Shown: piece by piece, positions 22,805 to 34,840 of the stretch
Layout: each line of letters starts with the position of its first letter
How positions within the stretch are numbered: position 1 is the first letter of the stretch
DNA from: Gymnopilus junonius
Lineage: Eukaryota; Basidiomycota; Agaricomycetes; Agaricales; Galerinaceae
Length of the DNA: 64,000 nt
Direction of reading: 5' to 3'
Assembly: GCA_015501075.1 (NCBI GenBank)
Contig: JADNYJ010000070.1
Location: 1 to 64,000 of the forward strand
Made by a program: the position numbers and the translations under genes
Notes under the pieces: generated by a model
Database searches by the model: none
Seen by the model: the letters and a program-made list of their open reading frames with translations, nothing else
Told to the model about the DNA's origin: nothing

Positions 22805-25800
22805 CATTCAATCATCATCATCCCAATGTCCAACTGGAGTCATTTCTTCATCCTCTTCTCCTTCATCATCATCATTGCCTACTATTTGCTGAATTTTAGT
22901 CTTTTGCTCTTGCTTTTGAATAACTTGATTGGTGTAATAAAAAAGCATAGAATGTAAGAACCAGTTGAAGTTTCCAGATTTCATCCATTTGACAATTGAA
23001 TCAAATCCACCCAACCATGCATTTAATTGTTCACATGCTTGTGTATTAAATGCACGTTTGAGGTATTCGTCACCATTTTTGTCCACATCGGTAATAACCA
23101 GATTTGGTGCAGACCCATTCATTGGAGCTGGGTTGCAATATTTAGGCAGAGATAATCAGATGTACGTGATTGAGGTAGTGGTATGAGTCGACAGTAATCC
23201 ATGATGTTCTCTTCCAAAGGTCCCAGGTTCCATTCATTATACTTGTTCTAAGAACCTGACAGCCTTTGTCAATGCAGAGATAATTTGGCTGAGATTCTTC
23301 AGTGGGATAAACAGATCCAAGCCAATTGAGAATTTTTGTTGGAGACTCGGATTTATCGAATTTAGTCCAGGCAACAACAACTCCGCAAGGCTTTGTGATT
23401 GTTTCAACACAGTAGAATTTTCCAGGACCAAAATAGTTCTTCCGCGGTATTTCAGCATTTTCATTATTGTCATGAGGCTGAAAATTTTGTCGAAGACCAG
23501 GCTGCCAAGCATTTAATTCTTCAGGGCGTTGAAGCATTCGTCTAACACCAGACAGAGTTGACCGACTATGATCGAGCTTGTATTTTCTCCATTCAGGTTG
23601 ATGGCATTGGCAGGCTTGAGTATTTGCAACCTTTGTTCCTCTGCAGTCACGGATGCGACATTTGTCTCCATAACTTCTTTCATGCTCTGCACAAAATGCT
23701 CCTCCTCGAGCATTCTGTAAGTCTTGAGTACATCCATCATAAGCACAATGCTAATAACAAAAATTAGTCCAGTTTTGTAATTTTCATATTATAAAGTAAG
23801 ACATACTGTTGGTGTCATGACCAGACCATCAATAATAGCCATTGTAACATCATCATAATCAATATCCATTTGGTTATTTGCATCTTCTGCTGCATTTAAA
23901 TTATTTGCTCTTGTTCGTGCAGCTGCTCTGGCTTGAATTGTTTCCTGTGCTGATCGTTCCGCATCCTCTCCCTCCAATGCAGGTACTGCATTATTATCGT
24001 CTGCACCAAGCACAGCTGCAGGATCATCATTCCCGATAAAGTCCGCAACTCTTTTATATGGTTGGCTACATTCAGAACAGGAGTGATTTTGAGCTGCTTC
24101 TAGCACTCCTTCATTCCCAAGAGTCTGAAATGCTTGAACTGCAACCTCTTTGATTGATAACCGCTCGGGAAGTTCCAGATGTATCTTCTTGCTAGTTGCA
24201 ATAGCTCTAACAGATTCTTGCATAAAAGCCTGCCAAATTAAAGCCGAGTAACTGCTGGTTTGGAATCTGTAGTTGGATTGCAGTCATTCCAAAATTGAGT
24301 GTATGCTGCGGCTGAAGCATGGAAATTATACATTCCACTGATAACCAAGTGGGAAAATTTCCTATCAACCCATGTTCCACGACCAATTTTGAGATATCTT
24401 GCTGAGTTCAAGTAGGTTGTATTCCATATGCCATCATCATCTTGAATACGCTCGTGATCCGCATAGTATGAAGCTTTGCAATCATGACATTTGGCCATTA
24501 AAACTGGAACATCTTCATGAATGGTACCATCTTTGATTAATTTGACCAATGGAATATCTCTTGGAGTGCTTGATTGTTGTAATGCTCACCGTTCACATCC
24601 ACTATTAGTACAGTGGACAGTGTTTGGACAAATTGTAACAACCGCTTTGATTGCATCATAGGAGATAGGAGGAGTTTTCCTTTGAGCTTGTGATTTTCCA
24701 TAAATGGTGTAAGTTGGAGCACCATAGCCAATGAGTGAAGCTTCATTGTCAGCTTTGTAACCTGGTGGGCTTGTTTTGGTGGAAACTTGCTAGTGCGAAA
24801 AAGGCTCTTGGTGTTGGAACCTAATCGGTGCATGATTCCACGGGATAAACAACGCATCCAGCCTGATGCAGGGATAACATTTTCATCCTCAAAGAGTGAA
24901 AATTGTTGCCGAGCATGCAAATTGAGGAGTTCCAGATTTTCTGTCATTGAAAACAGCACCATCAGAACTGTAGACAGAGAAACATTTGGGCTAAATGTTT
25001 CTTGGATGAAGTTGCTGAAATGATTGAATGGAATATCTGGAAATGGCTGCATTGCTGGAGCAGCTTTAACACATGGTACAAGAGCAATTGATCCAAGAAT
25101 TATAGATAGCAGTGGAAGGTGATGATGGAGCCTGAGAGCGATTGCAAAGATAAGAGCATATGTTGCAGATTGACTGCCAAATACAAGATATAGCACAAGA
25201 TTGACAGCCAAGAAAGTTCCAAGTGACATAGCCAGACTACAAGTACAAAAATTGAGTATCAGTATTTTTTTTTAATATTTGTATGCCCATATATAAAAGA
25301 AAAAAAAACCAAAAAAAAAAACAATTTGTTGTCTTGCCTACCTTCTTCGATCCTGATGAGTACATTGCTTTTGCCGCCCAATAACAGGAGCAGGAGGTTG
25401 GACTGCTACTTTTGGGATAAGTTGGCCATCATTATCCAAAAACTCCTGCAAATCAAGAAAAGTGTAGTCTGCTTTTGCGACTCCCCAGACAACTGCAGTA
25501 TCATTCTGATTTCCACTTTCATCGGATAACCAATCAACCAAATCAGGATAATGTTGGCTAACTTGGTTGAACCTCTCGCTATAGTTGTTATGCCACGCTG
25601 ATTTGCCAATAAAGATTTCGATGATGTGCTCTTCGCAGTAAGAAGGAATATCAATAGGCCAACTTCTGGCCTGGTTGATTGCAGAAGCCTTCTTGATAGC
25701 TTTCTGGACTTCATTGTATCGACCCCAGTAAAATCGCATCCCTTTCTTTGATTGATCCATGAAATAACTATTGACCGCAAGCTCATCTGCTAAGCATTCA

Positions 25801-28100
25801 CGGTATTGTGGAGTGGGAATTCCAGAAGCAGTAAGCCATGGGCCAATAGAACCAGAAGATTCATTTGCAGTAATATTGTTGCGAAGAGGTGACTCAGAGC
25901 GTAAACTGCCAGCAATAGAACCTCAATGAGACGATCCTGAAACTGAACCAAAGCGCGCAATAGCACCTGTTAAAGGCCCACCAGTAGGGTCAAATGTTGA
26001 CTAAACTTTTATATAAGTTCTAACTCAATTGCACATATTGAAAACATACCGCAAGAAGGTGCATGACCATTTTATTGTCTTTTGATGACCATTCAATAAA
26101 ATCTGCATCTTCTGGTGCCCGCGCTTGAATAGCTTCCCATTTTCCATAAGCCAGCCAATCATCACCATCATAATAGAAAATATGAACAGAGGGTCCTGGA
26201 AATTGTTTCAGATAAATAAATATTTTCTCTGAAACAAAAATGGGCCTTACGTTGAATTGGAGGATAATTTTTCCCACCAACAGCTACAGCATCTTGGATG
26301 GTGATAACCTTACTAATATCGCTGACTGGCATGATGAAAGAAGGCTTAATGCCTGTACCGATTTCTATCTCGGCTGGGTTCTTGTCGGAGAGGTAGACAT
26401 AAATTTTGCCTTTAACAGGCAGCAAACATGCTGGAACATGGATCTCATTCCAAATAGTAGGGGCATCAGCAATATTAATGGCACCGCCAATAGCTTTACC
26501 CCGGAGTGTACCACCAGTCGAGCGGGATGACCCTTGTGCAGCAATTGGCTTGGCAGGACTACGCATTTTCGGAATGGTTTCAGATCTCAGTGGACTAGAC
26601 AACTGGGAGGCCATGGGTCATCGGATGGCATGGCGTCATTCCGCGGCACCATCCACGTCATCCGCGTCGCCAATTTGAGGTGCTGGGGCTTGTCGGTTGC
26701 ACTGTCGTTGTGCCGCGTCATCATCCGCAACGTCCGCGCTTCCGTACTGGGGCGCCGGGGCTCGCTGCTTTGGCTGGCGTCGTCCCGCGTCGTCCGCGCT
26801 ATCAGCCTCGTTCGCGTTGGTGATAACGTTGGGCTGGTGTCATCCCGCGGTGCCCGTTTCGCCGAACTGGGGGAGCGGGGCTCGTTGGTTGGGTGGGCGT
26901 CGACCGGCGGCGCCGTCGTCTTCATCGCCACCTGGTTGCGCAGTGACGGGGTGCCCCCCTGCGCGGTCGTCGTTGTGCCTGCATGGGGCCTCGTCGTTGT
27001 GCCTGCGTGGGGCCTCGTCGTCGGCGGACTGGGGTCGTCAGCTGACCTGGTGCCTTCCCTGGCGGGGTTGTCTCCGCTTGGCTGTGCGGTGACGTGGCAC
27101 CCGCCTGCATGGCCGGTGGGGCCGGTGGGGGGTCATTGTCGCCTCCTGCCTGTGGGGTGACATGGCTCATCCCGGGTGGCAGTCGATGTCGTGGGCATGC
27201 TCGCTCTGCGCCTCTTCATCGTCGGTGTCGATCGGGCGGGTGGCACCTTCCCGCGCCCTGTCCTCGTCGCCGTCTCCGCGCTCGGGCTGCGCATGCTCGT
27301 CGTCGTCGTCGCTGGCATCTTCGTCCTCGCTGTCATCATCTTCTTCTCAGCGTCGGCGGCCGGACGAGGTGGCGGGCGTGGCAGCGGGCTGGGCATTGCT
27401 GGTCCGTCCACTGCGACGGGGTGGGGGGCGACGTCGATGCCACTGGCATCGAGAATGCGCTCGGTGCTGTAAATAGATGATTTAGAATAGAAAAAATGAG
27501 AAAAAGAAAAAAAAACTGCACGGGTGGTGGGACATACTACGTTTGGTCGTCCTCGCCGGGATCGATGGCGGGGCATCCTCCCGAATCCTCTGGGCACCCG
27601 TTTTCCTAATCAAGACGTGTTAGTGAGGGCGGGGCATTGACGAACGCGACGCACCTTTTTTTCCCGCCTTTTGGGCCCACACCTCCCTTTGCGCCTCCTT
27701 TCACGCCTCCTTTCATGCCACCTTTCCCTACCCACAGCGTCTTTGCCCCTTTCCCGCCTCGTTTATCCTTCGCACAGTCCTCCACATCGTCGTACTGGCC
27801 ATACAAGTCGTCGTTGCCGTCGTTAGCGTTGTTAGCATCGTCGGTGTCGTTGTCATCATTGTCGCCATGTGTCATGTGGGTCCGTTTGCTGGGGGGCGCT
27901 GGGTTGGATTCCTGGCATTTCCGGCAGGTTGCGGTGGTGAGGGGAGTAGGGGGGGGGGTGGGTCCAGCAGAGCAGGTGGTACGCATGGCGGCAGACGATG
28001 GCAGCGACGGTGGGTGGTGGTGGAAGAGAGGAAGGGAGGTGACGTGGCAGTGTGGCCAGAAATGAATGCGAGCCGAGAATGCCGAGACCGTTTCCCAGGT
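22805..28100 (-). CDS. KDZ-associated CxC5/CxC6 transposon protein (defective)
   Basis: Minus-strand multi-exon gene. The N-terminal exons (28000-27133) are low-complexity: a Cys pair (TCRKCQESNP), a Gly/Lys run (KGGMKGGVKGGAKGG), ENGCPEDSGGCPAIDPG and an acidic stretch; frameshifts interrupt them. The middle exons read DWLAYGKWEAIQARAPEDAD (about 26140) and MRFYWGRYNEVQKAIKKAS (25738). CxC5 reads CPNTVHCTNSGC (24630), then CHDCKASYYADHE. CxC6 reads HSCSECSQPYK (24078), then CAYDGCTQD, FCAEHE, CRIRDC and CQCH (23745-23610). The C-terminal end reads FYCVETITKPCGVVVAW, NYLCIDKGCQVLRTSIMNGT, FNTQACEQLNAWLGGFDSI and FNWFLHSMLFYYT, then an acidic tail to 22805. TGA codons interrupt at 24588-24586 and 25925-25923, and a one-base loss is visible near 24236. 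The role is transposition; which part is catalytic cannot be decided by eye. Confidence 0.75.
26640..26935 (-). repeat. Three coding repeats, RQPxQRAPxPQxG type
   Basis: On the minus strand the GC-rich exon repeats RPPNQRAPLPQFGETG, RQPKQRAPAPQYGSADVAD and RQCNRQAPAPQIGDADD at about 90-110 bp spacing. Frame breaks between units indicate indels after duplication. Confidence 0.6.
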
Positions 28101-28147
28101 CAACGTCAGCGTGGGTATATAGAGAATAAAAATTATGGCATTACCAT

Positions 28148-28230
28148 GGCGCCGTGGTGCAGTGGTTTTGAGCACTGCAATAGACTCCATGAAGTCATAG
28201 GTTCAATTACCCTTTTTGCCACTTTTTTTT
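28148..28230 (+). other. tRNA-like Pol III promoter relic
   Basis: TGGTGCAGTGG (28155-28165) matches an A box and GGTTCAATTAC (28200-28210) a near-perfect B box. The GTGC/GCAC D-stem can form, and a T8 run at 28223-28230 would terminate Pol III. The acceptor and anticodon stems do not pair well, so this is not a functional tRNA. It could be the head of a tRNA-derived SINE or a tRNA pseudogene captured inside the KDZ element. Confidence 0.5.
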
Positions 28231-28371
28231 CCCCTCTAATAAAATATAATAAAATAAGATAAAATACTAATAAATTAAATAAAGTGTATTTCACTTGGAT
28301 TCCACCTGAATTATGCATTAATACAATAAAATACTATTGATTTAATGCAATTCAGTGTTTTTCCACATAAA

Positions 28372-28618
28372 CTCCACATGGAGTCCATCTGGACCAGACT
28401 CCAGGTGGAGTCCACATGGAGTTGAACTAAAATTTAATAAATCAGTATAATGTTACCACTCCATGGTGGACTCCATGTGGACTATGGTCCTCCATTTGGA
28501 GTCCATCTGGACTCCACATGGAGTTTGAACATGGTTTGGCTGGTGCACTCAGCCAACTGAAATGTGGAGGGACTCCATGTGGACTCCACCTCCAGGGTGG
28601 ACTCCACACGGAAAACCT
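28372..28618. repeat. KDZ right subterminal repeats
   Basis: The same CTCCACATGGAGT/CTCCATGTGGACT palindrome family as at the left end, around ten copies, mostly in the orientation expected for an inverted arrangement. Confidence 0.85.
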
Positions 28619-28637
28619 GGGTGAAGGTAAAGACCTC

Positions 28638-28646
28638 CGAAACCAG
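28638..28646. repeat. Target-site duplication, right copy (CGAAACCAG)
   Basis: Matches 22410-22418. It lies just outside the right terminus of the KDZ element. Confidence 0.75.
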
Positions 28647-29227
28647 ACACCACTATCCTGCCTTCTAAAATAATTCTGAAGCAGCTGGAAAAGTTGATGG
28701 TTGATACATTCAAGGTAAGCACACCCAGGAAAACAGATGGAATGATAACAGATACTGATGAATGGAAATAGATACCTTATTTTGAAAAATTATATGATAT
28801 TCTGACCCTTCTTTGCCAGATTTGACAAGATGCAGTGAACATGCTCACTTTGACTCAGATGGCATTGACTCCAGGCCAAGATGGCATAATCATGCACCAT
28901 CTCAAAGTGGTTTCATATCACCAAGTGCAAGGGGACCTGGGGAACATACTAGACAATTTTTGCCTAGCAGGATTCAACTTAGCTATAAAGCTTCAGGGAA
29001 ACATATCTTCCACAGGTTGCTTGCCCAATCTGCCTGACAAGAAGGCAGACTATGATGAATATGTCAAAGCATCAGTACTCCCAAGTGACAAAGCATACAG
29101 GGTCAACAGGTTTATTTCCAAGATAAAGCCTAATCAATTGTGTATGTCTCTGGACATAGGAGAGCCACTGTCACCCATCTGCATGTTGGTACCATATGCA
29201 CTGAGAGGTGTTCACAGGTGCAGTTGA
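28638..29227 (+). pseudogene. 3' part of ORF split by the KDZ insertion
   Basis: The frame from 22295 continues here as SKPDTTILPSKIILKQLEKL to a GTAAGC donor after 28714. A likely acceptor at 28814-28819 (TGCCAG) keeps the phase. The next exon reads I-stop-QDAVNMLTLTQMALTPGQDG and runs open to 29227. The single stop is TGA where CGA would give Arg. The function is unknown; no domain or motif is recognised. Confidence 0.45.
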
Positions 29228-31200
29228 GAAGGGCTGCTGAAGGAATATTATATATTTTACCCTTCTTCTTCATCTGACATATCCATGTAAAGGTATGCAT
29301 GGTGCTCAGTAATGACAAACCTCCAGCTCTATGGGCCCTTGAGGTGAGAAATGGAAAGCACTGGTAGAGGTGGCTACATTAGGAAAGGACATTAAGCTCA
29401 TGCTACAAGGACTAATGACATTGGAAGCTTGGAAGAACTTTGAGGACCTACTATCCTTGGATCCTGCAGTAGTATTTTTTCACATACAATAGTGACCATC
29501 ATCTATGACACATGGTTGCCCAGGGAAGTAAGACATCACAAAACCCACAGTGCCAGCCAAAGTGAGTCATATTTGATGGTCATCTATTTTTGTGTGGTAC
29601 GGCCAGAAAAGGTAAGACGTAGACACACAGCACAGTTCAGCCCAATCTGGGTGGCTGAAATAGGTACAAATATGGCAACTGGATGGAAATATGATTGGGA
29701 CCTGGAGTGCCAATGCTGTATTTATCTACAGGGTGAGTTAACTAGCAACCAGATGGAAATCAGACATGGGCCCAGGGCACCGATGATAGTACATTTCAAT
29801 TATTTAGAGTAGTGATTTGGATGTCCATTTTTCTTCACCTCAGACATGGCCCGGGTGCCAATGCTGTATTTAGGTGCAGGGCTGGCTGGCTCTTGGTGCC
29901 ATTCAATGCAGATTATAGGCAGCTCATTTATTGAAAATGTATTTACAATGTATTATGAGCTTCAACCAGATTAGAAAACCACTATCTGTCCTGCAAAATC
30001 AAACATAGGGGCATAGAAGGGCCTCCAGCATATCAAGGTCTCCATGAACATCAGAAAGTACCTTGACATTATGTAATTCCAGGTGCAGTTGATTTGGCAA
30101 GCACTGGATAGGACATGCAATTTGTTTTCATAGGTGGGGTTATCCAAATCAGAGTCCAAAACCCTGAGGTGCACATTATGCAATTGCTGCTCTGTGTAGG
30201 CCTATCAAATACCTTTAAGATGGTGATAGACATCTCAGAGAAAAATACTCACAAATGTAAAGGGAGGATCAAAGTTTGACATGCAATTAGTGGAGTCTAA
30301 TTCAATGTTGCTGGCTTGACAGGCTGCTTTGGGAGGTGCTTCAGGCTTTAGCAGCAATGGGAGAGAGGAATAGTTGTGATTAGAAGTAAACCTTGCTTGG
30401 AGGAGGCATGCAGTGGTTTGAGTTGGAGATTGGTGGACTGTGGTCCTCCAGCATATATTCAACAAGACCAGGCAAATTGGGAAGGTGCTTAGGGAGGCCA
30501 TGATTTATCAAGATTGGCTCAGATCAAAATTCACAGAGGCTGTGATTTACTATCTCAGAGTGAGAATTGTGGAGGCCAACATCAAAGCTCAATTCAGAGA
30601 GGCTCTTATTTGCACTAATGTGGCCTCCATCTCTGGCTCTGGTAAGCGCAAGTCAGTTTGGCCCCATCAACCAACTATTCACCCACCCATTGCTAACTTA
30701 TGGTCTTTGGTCAAATGATCCTCCTCTGAAATAGGATCTTCCCATAATTGCAGAATGTCCTCCTTGGTTAAATGTTTTTGACATTGTGGAGGTGGTGTGG
30801 GATCCTCCAACAATGATTTAATGTCATCCTTCATCAATTGTTGGCAGTGCCACTCTGAAGCAGGCTCTTTCTGAATATTGGCAGAGGCCATGACTGAAAT
30901 TTCAGGGCTGTCAGTGATATTAGAGACCAGGAAGGTTGTGGATCTTCATCTAATTGTAAATGGCATGAATGTCAGTTGGAATAGCTTTCTGTCACTTCTA
31001 TTTACCTAGTTGGAGGGTGGCAAATCATACACCTCACTTACTGGTAAGCTTAAAAGGACAATCTTGTAGGTAAACAATTGCATGTTAAGTCCCACAATGG
31101 GCATCACTATATGAGCAGCTGATGCAAGAAGTATTTTGAAGGCATCATTAGCTCTGCTTAAATGAATTTATATACAGTATACATACCTCACCATGTACTG
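29228..31200. other. No supported gene
   Basis: Non-coding with scattered ORFs. A minus-strand 70-aa ORF (30891-30679) has two related units, KDDIKSLLEDP and KEDILQLWEDP, but no known family. Imperfect repeats containing GCCAATGCTGTATTTA occur near 29710 and 29860. Confidence 0.35.
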
Positions 31201-31489
31201 CATTCTCAAGATCATCACTCATCTTGGAATTTGAATGCTCTCCAAAATTGAGTGGTGACTGAAGTGTAATGAAGAAAACAGGGATCATTATCTAGTTGAT
31301 GATCAAAATACTTTGAAGTTCAGACTTCAGCATCACATGACCAATTGTTCCTGTTTGGCACATGGTTGAACCAGTACAACGTGCTCTTCCTTCCTGTCTT
31401 CCATCTCTCATACCATCTTCATGTTCACTTATACTGACCATGGCCACTAGTCCTGCCTGGGATCCATCTTCTTGTATGCCAGGGCCTCG

Positions 31490-31904
31490 AGAGCTCTCAC
31501 CTCTTGCACCAGAACCTTGACCCCCCACACTGCTTCCACTTTATTCTACCACATCTGTCAGTGATTGGTTGAATATGATAACTTCAAAAGGTTTGTTATT
31601 AAAGGTTCATATTCAAGACAGAGGAAGGGAAGGCCATCCTGTGGATGTTTGCTCTGTAGAGGGTTCCCAAGTGCAAGTGTTTGATTGCTTCATGCAAGAA
31701 CTGATTTGGTTAGATGTCAAGAGTCTCATTCCTGTGCACCCTTCCAGAGTGAAGGAAATGGTTACTCCACTTACAGGAGACTTGATAGGACAAATATTTA
31801 TCATCAAAGAATACAATATTGACAAATGCATTATTCATGTGCCAGGGGTATGTCTCCAAAAAGGGCAGCAAGATCCAGCTGTAGCTACACTTGAGCTTGT
31901 GTGA
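31490..31904 (+). pseudogene. C-terminal fragment of an Spt5-like protein
   Basis: The plus-strand frame reads RGREGHPVDVCSVEGSQVQV, then LIPVHPSRVKEMVTPLTGDL and GQIFIIKEYNIDKCIIHVPG, ending at 31904. The pattern resembles the last KOW-type unit of the Spt5-derived proteins expanded in mushrooms, preceded by a Pro/Ser-rich stretch. There is no upstream partner, so it is a truncated copy. The family call is by recall of composition and order only. Confidence 0.4.
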
Positions 31905-33135
31905 ATCAACCCAGGGTCTCACTGATACATATTAATCTTCGAAGTTTCATTCTATGAATCATGTATCCATATACATTCCCATGTAGTATAATTGCAGTAT
32001 TTGCCCTTTTTTTATTTTAATTCTTTTGTGACGACTCTATGCAATATGATGCTTGGTGGCAGGCCATGTGATCTGCAATGCGCAGTCACTTGCATACTTG
32101 ACTTATATAAGTGGCGTCCCTCTGCCAATTATATAATACTATTGCTTATTGGATTGTCCTGACATAGTCTGGTCAACCTTGCTCTTCACTGTTGAAGACA
32201 TGCTATCTCTCCCATATTATTTGATATCTTTCCTGCTTCTTGCCTACTTCTCTTTTCTTGAACTAGGTATCTGGGTGAGTATATATGTATATATATCACT
32301 GAGATCAGGTCTGATGTCATCTTGATTATGTTTTTTTTTCTAGGTACACCAGGAGGTCCAAACTGTGACTGTCTTGAACATGGTACAGTCAATGCATGCT
32401 ATTTGCATTGCTGTATACTTGCCTATAACTGGGCCATCTGTTACATACAACTTTCTGGAGCTGGTACTTTCCACTGCTCCCAATGTTTCAACTTTGCCCA
32501 CTGTGAACTCAGTGGTGCTATCTTTTTGTTGGGTTATTTACACCCTGTGCAGATTACTTGTATGCCATTGTATGACATATATATTGATGATTGCACCAAT
32601 TTTGAGTATCCTTTTGTCAAATATATCAAATACCATTTTCATTCTGCTGTCAATATGTCCTTCATATATATCCAACCACCATTGTCTTTTTTTTGCTGGT
32701 GTATTACCAGGATTGTGCACCTTGAATTATATGATGTAAAACTATTTTGTCTCCAGTCTAGAATGCCAGATAGAATATTGTTCATTATATCACATATCAA
32801 ACTTTTCTTGTCAAGATATGTTACACTTCAATATGATTTTTATGCTAAAGTAACATACATGCAGCTTGGACAATGTAGACATATCAGGGACACATCCAGA
32901 TATAATTCTAACATGTGTGAGTCATATGCTCATCTGCCTAGCACATCTAGATGCAAGTCTGTGCCTTTTATCAGTAGCTGCTGATCATACTGTCATAATT
33001 TATCAGGAACACAACTTGCCCCCTACATTATGTCTCCTTCTGATGGATTTGATATTGAGTTATCATATAGATTCCATTCACACATGAATATAAATAAATT
33101 TAATACACTTCAGACAGAGGGCAATTGCTACATTC
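31905..33135. other. No supported gene
   Basis: The 220-aa plus-strand ORF at 32322-32984 is Cys/Ile/Tyr-rich and starts in a T-rich tract. It has no family resemblance and is probably chance. The rest is AT-rich and non-coding. Confidence 0.35.
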
Positions 33136-34840
33136 ATGGCTTTCATGAATTTGTTTGACCTTGCAGATTTTCTTTCAGAGGGTCAATTAGCTGAGGTGGC
33201 AAGTAGGCATGGGATCAAGATATCAACACAGGCATCATTTGCTGACATCTTGGCACAATTTGCCATACATGAGTGCAGTGAATGCAAAGATTACTGTTCT
33301 GTTTTTATTCCTTTGAATGCCAAATCCAGGCAAACCATGAGTCCTTCTGATATGGTGCATGGTCAAAATGAGGCAAGTATTCCACAAAATGCACCAGGAA
33401 AACCTTGAAGTGCAATTGACCCTACTTGTACCATTGTTAATGGTATGTTCCCAGATGAACATGAGAATATTTATCTCAGAGGAGGAGTGCATACTGTGAA
33501 TGTGCTGCAGGGTTCTCATATTGCAGATCACATTATACATAATATTGACAATCATGTGGATGATGCTGCTCTATTCAAACTTAAACATTATATTGCTCAT
33601 GCTCATGTCCCTGATTTGTTAAAAGAAAATGTCAATTATGTCATGACACACAGTCCACTCAGTGATTTGGTGCCACTGTTCTCTGTATCTGAGCTCAAAG
33701 CATTGTCAAAAGCTCACAGTATACCCTTTCCATGATGCTCTAGGAAGATGTACTCATTGATCTTTTTAAACATCACCATTGTCCTGAATGTGAGGAAAAT
33801 TGTGCAGTCTTTCTTCCAGAAAAAAGTGCAGTTGCTAAGAGTCACGAAAGAGTAAAGAGGTGGAGAGATAAAAAAATCAATGACCAAAAAAAGGCTGATG
33901 CAGTTGCATTGAAAAATAATAAGTCTGAACTTGAAGAAATATTTCCACTGGTGCCAATAACACCTTGCCTTGTAAGGGAGATTGTCACCAATTATTGCAA
34001 AGACATGAACCCCACTAAATTTGAAGAAGCTGGTTGCGCAGTCTGTGGCAGGCTACATCATTTATGTCATCTAAAATTACTGGACAAGGTTAAATTAGAT
34101 TTGAGCATTCTGTGTTGTAGTGGTATAACATGAAAAGAGAGATCATCATCCAAGGATGAGGTGGAAGAACTTAATGGACCTGTATTAGCACAGGACTGTA
34201 GACACATTTGCACCCATTGCAAAGATGCTTTACAAAAAAATAAGATCCCCATATTGTCTTTAGCTAATGGGATGTGGATAGGCAATGTGCCAAAGCAGCT
34301 TCAACATCTTACATTCACCAAGCAGATGCTAATAGCCCATATATGTCATAATAGATGTCTTGTCTATATGTTGTCAGGTCAGGGTGAAAATGATCGCAAA
34401 CTGCATCATGTTCACAAATCCTATGGCAAAAGTCTACACCCATCTACCACTGAGTAAGGAAGAAATTAGTGAGGTCTTAGCATTTGTATTTATCAGTCCC
34501 TGCCAGACCTACTGAAGATGAATACAAGTGCACTCTGCTATTTGTATGGTGGAATAAAGTGGCTGACACCTTGGAATGGCTCAAACTGAATCACTCTGAT
34601 TATGCTGACTTAATTATATCACAAGAAAATCTTGATTCATACCCATTGGCTGGAGTACTAGTTATGGTGGATTACAGGCACAATGATTCTGGATCAAATA
34701 AAATTGCCTCTGCCATGAGTAAGTTTGACAATGAGATCAAGATTGCACTGAAAGTGGCACTTGCCCTTTTACTGTACATGGTCTGACCAGTGAAGAATAT
34801 GAGAAAATAGATATGAAGGAGATTAAAATCAGAGCACTGT
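33136..34840 (+). pseudogene. Helitron N-terminal region with DUF6570-like domain
   Basis: Pieces in order: HECSECKDYCSVF; CPECEENCAVFLPEKSAVAK (a second, related Cys unit); CAVCGRLHHLCHL; ICTHCKDALQKNKIPILSLA, then NGMWIGNVPKQLQHLTF and EQ-like QMLIAHICHNRCLVYM. The LANGxWIGxVPxxL...QMLIAxxxHNRC signature is the DUF6570 pattern found directly upstream of fungal Helitron Rep domains. The segment 34484-34786 continues with RPTEDEYKCTLLFVWWNKV. Stops (for example TGA near 34133) interrupt. Confidence 0.7.

Larger units (their letters stand above)
22419..28637 (-). mobile_element. Complete KDZ-type DNA transposon, about 6.2 kb
   Basis: The left end reads TGTACTTTACCTCCACCCAG and the right end, read inward, GAGGTCTTTACCTTCACCCA. 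The inverted similarity continues through GGT(A/T)TTCC(A/G)(C/T)GTGGAGT. A 9-bp direct repeat flanks the element. Both ends carry clusters of CTCCATGTGGA-type subterminal repeats. The interior encodes one large minus-strand multi-exon gene with CxC5 and CxC6 cysteine clusters, the modules described with Kyakuja-Dileera-Zisupton transposases. The 8-9 bp duplication is compatible with this group. The coding region has at least two TGA stops and one or more frameshifts, so this copy is probably not autonomous. Confidence 0.8.

Noticed and set aside
27637..28065. Long plus-strand ORFs through 26.5-28.1 kb
   Set aside because: They are antisense shadows of the GC-rich KDZ exons, which have splice sites and acidic, Cys-containing reading on the minus strand.
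28148..28230. Functional tRNA gene
   Set aside because: Boxes and terminator fit, but acceptor and anticodon arms do not pair and no convincing anticodon loop is present.
32322..32984. 220-aa plus-strand protein
   Set aside because: Composition follows AT-rich DNA, with no domain, no splice pattern and a competing overlapping frame.
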